From Davidsoniella eucalypti (taxonomy: Eukaryota > Ascomycota > Sordariomycetes > Microascales > Ceratocystidaceae), in contig RMBW01000113.1 of NCBI GenBank assembly GCA_004009845.1, forward strand, positions 1-64,000: a stretch of DNA of 64,000 nucleotides, read 5' to 3'. The notes beneath the pieces are model-generated. The model was not told the DNA's origin, made no database searches, and saw nothing but the letters and a program-made list of their open reading frames with translations. The translations under genes were made by a program, and so were the position numbers. Shown here one piece after another: positions 57,401 through 64,000 of this stretch; within the stretch, counting starts at the first letter, position 1, and every line of letters starts with the position of its first letter.

Positions 57401-60330
57401 TTGACGATCTTCCCTTCTACTGCATTGGTTTCAAGAGCTCCGCCCCCGAGTACACTCTTCGTACTCGTATCTGGGCTTCGCTTCGTTCGCAAACTCTTTA
57501 CCGTACCATCTCTGGCTTCATGAACTACAGCCGTGCTATCAAGCTTCTCTACCGTGTTGAGAACCCTGAGGTTGTCCAAATGTTTGGCGGTAACTCCGAC
57601 AAGCTTGAACGTGAACTGGAGCGTATGGCTCGCCGGAAGTTCAAGCTGGTCGTCTCAATGCAACGCTATGCCAAGTTTAAGAAGGAGGAGATGGAGAACA
57701 CCGAGTTCCTGCTCCGTGCCTACCCCGACCTGCAGATCGCCTACCTGGATGAGGAGCCCCCTGTCAACGAGGGTGACGAGCCCCGTTTGTACTCTGCTCT
57801 TATCGATGGTCACTGCGAGTTCATGGAGAACGGCATGCGTCGCCCCAAGTTCCGTGTTCAGCTGTCTGGTAACCCTATTCTCGGCGATGGCAAGTCTGAC
57901 AACCAGAACCATGCTGTCATCTTCTACCGCGGTGAATACCTGCAGCTGATTGACGCTAACCAGGACAACTACCTGGAGGAGTGCCTGAAGATCCGTTCCG
58001 TTCTTGCCGAGTTCGAGGAAATGAAGCTCGAAAACACCTCTCCTTACACTCCTGGCGTCAAGAACGAAGTCAGTGCCCCCGTTGCTATTCTTGGTGCTCG
58101 TGAGTACATTTTCTCTGAGAACATCGGTATCATGGGTGACGTTGCTGCCGGAAAGGAACAGACGTTCGGTACTCTCTCTGCTCGTACGCTGGCCCAGGTT
58201 GGTGGTAAGCTGCATTACGGACATCCTGATTTCCTGAACGGTATCTTCATGTGCACTCGTGGTGGTGTTTCCAAGGCCCAGAAGGGTCTGCATCTGAACG
58301 AGGATATTTACGCCGGTATGAATGCCATGCTTCGTGGTGGTCGCATCAAGCACTGCGAGTACTACCAGTGCGGTAAGGGTCGTGATTTGGGTTTCGGTTC
58401 GATTCTTAACTTCACTACCAAGATTGGTACTGGTATGGGTGAACAGATGCTTTCTCGCGAGTACTACTACCTCGGTACGCAGCTGCCTCTCGATCGTTTC
58501 CTGTCTTTCTACTACGCTCATCCTGGTTTCCACTTGAACAATATGTTCATCATGCTGTCTATTCAGCTGTTCATGATCGTTTTGCTGAACCTGGGAGCCC
58601 TGCGCCACGAGACCATCGCCTGTGACTACAACCGTAACGTTCCCATCACCGATGCTCTGTACCCCACTGGCTGCGCCAACACTGATGCCATCGTTGATTG
58701 GGCCTACCGTTCGATTATCTCCATTGTTTTCGTCTTCTTCCTGTCTTTCGTGCCTCTGGGAACCCAAGAGCTTATTGAGCGTGGTGTCTGGCGTTGCGCG
58801 TTGCGTCTGATGAAGCAGTTCTGCTCGTTGTCTCCTCTATTCGAGGTGTTCACTTGCCAGATCTACGCCAATGCCGTCCAGCAGAATTTGTCGTTCGGTG
58901 GTGCCCGTTACATTGGTACTGGTCGTGGTTTCGCCACTGCTCGTATTCCATTCGGTGTCCTGTACTCTCGTTTCGCCGGTCCTTCCATCTACTTCGGGTC
59001 GCGTCTGCTGCTCATGCTCCTGTTCGCCACTTCTACCGTCTGGATTGCTGCTCTGATCTACTTCTGGCTGTCTCTCCTTGCTCTCTGCGTTTCTCCCTTC
59101 CTGTACAACCCTCACCAGTTTGCTTGGAACGATTTCTTCATCGATTACCGTGATTATCTTCGCTGGTTGTCTCGTGGTAACTCTCGGTCGCATGCATCGT
59201 CCTGGATCTCCTTCTGCCGTCTGTCCCGTACCCGCATTACTGGTTACAAGCGCAAGGTCCTGGGTGATCCCTCTGCCAAGATGTCCGCCGATGTTCCCCG
59301 TGCTGCCATCACCAACCTGTTCTTTGGTGAGATCATTGCTCCGCTGGTCCTGGCTTTTGTCACTACTGTCCCCTACCTGTTCATGAACGCCCAGACTGGT
59401 GTTTCCGAGACTGCTAGTGACTCTGATGGTCCTACCAACGCTCTGATCCGTCTTGGTATCGTTACCATGCTGCCCATCGTTGTCAACATGGGTACTCTGG
59501 GTCTTATGTTCTTCATGGCCTGTTTCATGGGTCCTCTTCTGTCCATGTGCTGCAAGAAGTTTGGATCGGTCTTGGCTGGTATTGCTCATGCCATTGCTGT
59601 CGTTGTCCTGATCATTTCTTTCGAAGCCATGTTCTTCCTGGAAGAGTTCAACTGGGCCAGAACTGTTTCTGGTATGTGCGCCGTTATGGCTCTGCAGCGC
59701 TTCGTCATCAAGCTCATTGTTTCGCTGGCCCTTACCCGTGAAATGAAGACTGATCAGTCCAACATTGCCTTCTGGACTGGCAAGTGGTACTCTATGGGTT
59801 GGCACTCTATTTCGCAGCCGGCTCGTGAATTCCTTTGCAAGATCACCGAACTCACCATGTTTGCTGCCGATTTCTTCCTTGGCCATATCATCCTGTTCCT
59901 CATGGTTCCCTTCCTGCTGATTCCCAAGATGGATATGCTTCATAGCACCATGTTGTTCTGGCTACGCCCCTCGCGCCAGATCCGTCCTCCGATTTACTCG
60001 CTGAAACAGTCCAAGCTTCGTCGTCGCCGTGTTACTCGCTACGCCACGCTGTACTTTATGCTGTTCATCATCATCGTTGCCGTTATTGTTGGTCCCGCTG
60101 TCATTGGCAAGCTAGAGCTGATTTCCTTCTCATCTATGCCTTCTATCCTTACTCAATACAAGCTGCTCCAGCCCAACCACCAGGACAATGATAACACCCG
60201 CAGTACACTAGTCACCGGTGTGCGAGCTGATACCTACACTGGTATCGGTCTGAGCACTGTCACGGATGGATCTGATTCGACTGCGACGGCTTCTGCTGAT
60301 TCGAAGATCAAGATCAAGCTGTTCAAGTAG
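54435..60330 (+). CDS. FKS1: 1,3-beta-glucan synthase catalytic subunit
   Basis: Plasma-membrane enzyme that makes cell-wall 1,3-beta-glucan from UDP-glucose, activated by Rho1. Two exons: 54435-54622 and 54693-60330; the intron is 70 bp (GTAAGC, CTAAC, TATATAG). The product is 1941 aa, typical for filamentous ascomycetes. Exon 1 and the next 50 codons are Gly/Gln/Tyr-rich and low-complexity. The conserved Fks1 N-domain follows ([20 protein letters not shown]), then a first membrane cluster (about 440-750), the large cytosolic glucan synthase domain (about 830-1310, including [20 protein letters not shown] and [20 protein letters not shown]) and a second membrane cluster. Echinocandin hot spot 1 aligns to 691-699 (YLTLSFRDP, Tyr first) and hot spot 2 to about 1398-1405 (DWAYRSII). 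The ATG at 54435 is in a good context (AACCATGG). Confidence 0.97.
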
Positions 60331-63300
60331 ATGTGATTGTCTCGCTTCCTAATTAGCCGTCTTGGAGATGGTTTGGAAGAGGTTAAGCACTTGAACTATT
60401 CACGCCTGTTATGTCATTTCTTTCGCCTCTAGAACATTGTTCTCCCTTACTTTTCCCCCCTACCTCATTTTAAACCAAGAGTTACACGTATTTCATCTTT
60501 TTTCAATTGCTAGGCTGCCACTTCTCTGTTTTTTTCTATGCGCGTGTTCTATCGTTATATTTGTCTTTTTTTTTCTTTTCTATATTATGAGGATCCTTCT
60601 ATTTCGCGGTCACAACAATCAGTGTCAATCGTAACAAGACGTTTTTTCTATTTCTCTAAAAGAAAACTTTCCAATCTGTCTGCTTTGTGTCCTAGAGTCT
60701 AATGTGGCTCATGAACAAGGTGGTGAATAGTGTGGTGTATATTTCGCCATGGTGATAGTAATGTGGCTGCTCAAGATGATGAAAAGTGTATGGATCGGAC
60801 GAGTTAGACGGGCTTTCTTCCGTCTCTTCTTATTCTAGGCCTGTCCACAAAACGGTTATAGACGGGAATCTATCTATCTACCTTTCTTGTTTTTTTGTTC
60901 ATTGGAAATAATATTATTTTGGAAGACAGAAAAGGAGTTTCTATTTTTTCTTTTCTTTTCAATCAGTTTATTTTGTTGTTATTGTTTATTAAACTTACTG
61001 TATCGGTTTTTGTCTTTTACTTAAAACACGTTGTGCACATTTATTTTAACTATATTGCCTTATAAATTACCCTTGACTGTGAAATCCGAAGCAAGCTTCA
61101 TGTTGGCATGAATGCATTCTTAGTGTAGGGAACCAAATGAAAGCCGTCTTCAAGTGACTAAGGTTGAATCTGCGGGGACGTAGTATTCCCCAGGTTTGGG
61201 CCGAGATTCAACAAGGAAAGTTCTCTGTATCCTCTGTCTATAGTATATTGATATAGAAAAGGACCTTCTCGGTACGATGGGAGTTGGACTATCATTCCTG
61301 GTATCCCACTAGCGTGTACATATATAATAATAGAGACGGCGTGGTTGGTTCCTTTTCTCACTAATCCTGGCTGTGTTTTGGCTAATATGTGGAAACGTTT
61401 TTTAACAAAATAACTAATGGCAATAACATGTCCTTGGATTGGATATCCCGAACTTACACCGAGCGGTTTATTCTAGTAGCGGGTTGAAATTTTTAAAGTA
61501 AGCAATAAGAAAATGCCCCCAAAAGAAATCAAGTAAGGCCAGATTATATTCTTTTATTTAATTGTTGTTTTTCTGTTATGGCGGACTGACGGCCCTGGAA
61601 TAGGATCGTGAGCCCGGCCAGGTCCCGGAGGATTGACCGAGGCATTTGATAACTGCAACTACTGGAAAGGGGAGTGGGGGAGAATTTATTATGCGGTAAG
61701 CAGTAAAGAAGAATTCTATTTTGAAGCTAGGCTGTGATGGGCTGGATAGGGATATTGAGGCTCTTTTTTCATCTTCGGATACAAACAGCTAACAGTATAC
61801 TATATTATATGTTTGTCGTTACATATATAGATGTATATCAACTTGTGGTGTCAACTTGTGGTGGTCCTGTTTGGGGTAAGATGTTGTCTTTGCCATACTG
61901 CTTGTCTTGATCAGAAGAACAAGACGTACCTTCATTTAGGATATCGATTATCTAATTCATATGTACTATGGCATCTACGGTTGATCGGACATGTGCGCCG
62001 AAGAAGAACATGGCCATCAAACTCCAGCCAGGATAGACACTAACTAGACCCAGTAATATGTTCACTAATAATTTACAACTACTCAAGCAAAGCAGAAGAA
62101 AGGAGGCGAAGAGCAAGCGTGACCTTAGTTTTTATCTGGACTTGGGCCGGGATCTTTGCCTTGATGTCGGATCTGTTGCAAGTTTGTACACGGTTCAATG
62201 TGTGCCCTAACTTAGATATTTAGACATCAGTACAGCTTTCTTAGTCGAAAGACGTCGGCCGAGCATGTGTCGTATTTACGATCATAAAAAAGCTCCTACC
62301 AAGGTTTTTGACAGGGGTAGGAAGGAACGTCTACTTTTTTTTTTTGCTCTTGCCAATCCTAGTCAGTCTACCAAGAAAGAAAAAACAGATGTATTAAACG
62401 AAGAACATAGCCGGCGAATATAAAACTAGAACTACGTAGTCAGTTGGAGAAAGAAATGTCGTGTTCTCCAATTTTGCGGGAGGGAACTGCCCTGAAACGA
62501 TGAGAATAATGCGATATACTGACTGATATAATATGCGGCATGATTGTTTACTACGACTCTTGATGCCATGGCTTCGCTATCAAGAGAGGTTCTACTAGTT
62601 TTTGCAACCAGAGCATCTTTATTACTATCAGGAAATCAGCTACCGCTTATTGAAATCATTGAAATCGAGGCCTCGCTAGACCGGAGCTTCTGTGCCATCC
62701 TTTTAATTCATGGACCCCTTCTTATAGAATTAGGGATTTGAAAAAGAGAAAAAGAGAAAAAGAGGACATGACCCTAGTGCATCACATTGCAAGGTGGAAT
62801 TGGCCTGTCTGCGTGACGTTAGACATATCCGAGGAGCCGCAGCGATTTCCGAGCATCGCCGTGACAGCGCGGCGGGAAAGCGAGTTGCGGGCTGTAAGAG
62901 TTACAAGGTGTCTTATATTCACTGATTTGGTGTTTGTGCTCCTTTCTAATTTTATTTCTTATTTTTGTTGTTTGTAGTCTCATGAACAAACAGCCATTGT
63001 TCACGGTTCCTATGATTCCGTGACTTATATATCTGTACCATTCATAGAGAGGCAATAAATACAGAGTAAGCATCATTGATTGGACTTCATCAGTGGTACT
63101 AGAAAGAAGCACTCATGCACGTCCGACTGTAGCCTACACAATCCGCTTGACATGTGGATGACTTCATCTGTATCGTAAACACCCTCTTTTTAATTGGCTA
63201 AATCACTGGGGCCTGGCCATGTTACTTGCTCCGCCGGATATTCCATGGTGCACGAAATTGTTCACCCCGATTAAAAAAAATAATCAAAAAGAGCTTCCCT

Positions 63301-64000
63301 TGTCTTACTTTCCTAACCTCACTTCAAACGCAAGGACCAAACCATGAATTTTTTTAAGGGCACATGAGCCAACATATCGTATGTAGTTGTATATGAAGAT
63401 ACATATGTACATATCGTTAGACCATAGAAAGCCATGTCACACATATGTTAAAGTCGTGTTTTTAGAATAACTAGGGGTTGTCTTGTAGCAAAGGTACCAG
63501 AGGACACGTTGATATCGTTAGTACATAGATATGTATGTAGCTGAGGGGTTGGTTCATTCATCTTTGAAAATGGCTAGTCCCAAGAAGACCCTCGTGTATT
63601 AGTAGTTCTTTAGCGCATCATCACTTGACTTCCAACAGGATTTCACATGCTAGTTATTTTAAAGGTTGTAGGTTATTGCGACGTTCGTAGCAATTTATTC
63701 TTGTTATTTCACCCGGACAACTGAGTTTCATATGTTATTTGGTGAGCTGACCTGGCAAAGCGGACACATGTAGCGTGAGAGAAGAACAAAGAGAATAAGA
63801 AAAAGGGCCAAGACTTGCCATCCGCCACAGGGAAATTCCGGGGTTGTTTGTAGATGTCAGATGAGAGAGAACTAGTGCTAGCACGGGCTATTTCTTGCTT
63901 GTTATATCAGCCATTGGTCTCGTGAATTGTTTTTGTTTTTGTTTGTTTTGATTATGACACAGCTCAGCAACCGTAGCTGCAATATTAATATCGCATCGTC
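60331..64000. other. FKS1 3' region and gene-free end of the window
   Basis: T-rich 3' flank of FKS1 up to about 60650, then AT-rich DNA. The only open frames are below 100 codons and match no family. Simple repeats: AAAAGAG units near 62742-62763, a T run near 62335-62345, ACATATGTAC palindromes near 63400-63415. Confidence 0.6.

Noticed and set aside
57655..59943. Two long minus-strand open frames (about 370 codons each) inside FKS1
   Set aside because: They are antisense to a highly conserved coding region with biased codon use, which removes stops on the other strand; no domain is visible.

Overview
This is repeat-rich nuclear DNA from a filamentous ascomycete, probably Pezizomycotina; I cannot place it below that level. 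Support: short introns (about 55-120 bp) with a recurring CTAAC branch site; a DASH-complex Dam1 subunit; an Fks1 glucan synthase with a Tyr/Gln/Gly-rich N-terminus; a secreted M36 fungalysin; chromodomain Ty3/gypsy elements; and Tad-like LINEs with an RNase H domain. Recognised cellular genes occupy a minority of the window.

Layout. 1-7697: a pile of Ty3/gypsy elements with at least three LTR families (A 179 bp, B 181 bp, C about 191 bp), nested and recombined. 7698-10789: AT-rich DNA without genes. 10790-18558: a train of minus-strand LINEs inserted into one another, carrying a dimeric SINE-like insertion and a 54-bp micro-insertion. 18561-19530: a dispersed repeat (called R1 here) plus LTR, LINE and gypsy scraps. 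20081-21728: MFS glycerophosphodiester permease (-). 24169-26155: fungalysin (-). 30966-46290: the gene-rich core, with LCB1 (-), PRP3 (-), BUD20/ZNF593-like (+), DAM1 (-), a SEC14-like lipid-transfer protein (+), a HINT/HNT1 HIT-domain protein (-), MOG1 (+) and a SprT/GCNA-like protease (-). 46291-54434: a gene desert with two inverted copies of another repeat (R2). 54435-60330: FKS1 (+). 60331-64000: no gene seen.

The cellular genes are ordinary housekeeping or secretory functions (sphingolipid synthesis, splicing, 60S export, kinetochore, nuclear transport, DNA-protein crosslink repair, cell wall). They do not form a pathway cluster. Exon structures were rebuilt by hand from splice signals and reading frame; HNT1, BUD20, DAM1 and MOG1 are visible only after splicing.

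I found no new enzymatic or defence system. The most unusual signals concern retroposition. Several inserts of 38-63 bp are flanked by direct repeats and look like the extreme 3' ends of LINE- or SINE-like elements; one is confirmed by an empty site in a sister repeat. There is also a dimeric SINE-like element with a 14-bp target duplication, a perfect 11-nt self-priming (Tf1-type) primer-binding match in LTR family B, and an ORF1/ORF2 8-nt stop-start overlap shared by two diverged LINEs. Among cellular genes, a frame-neutral GC-AG intron in MOG1 and an upstream ORF interrupted by a 5'-UTR intron in FKS1 stand out.
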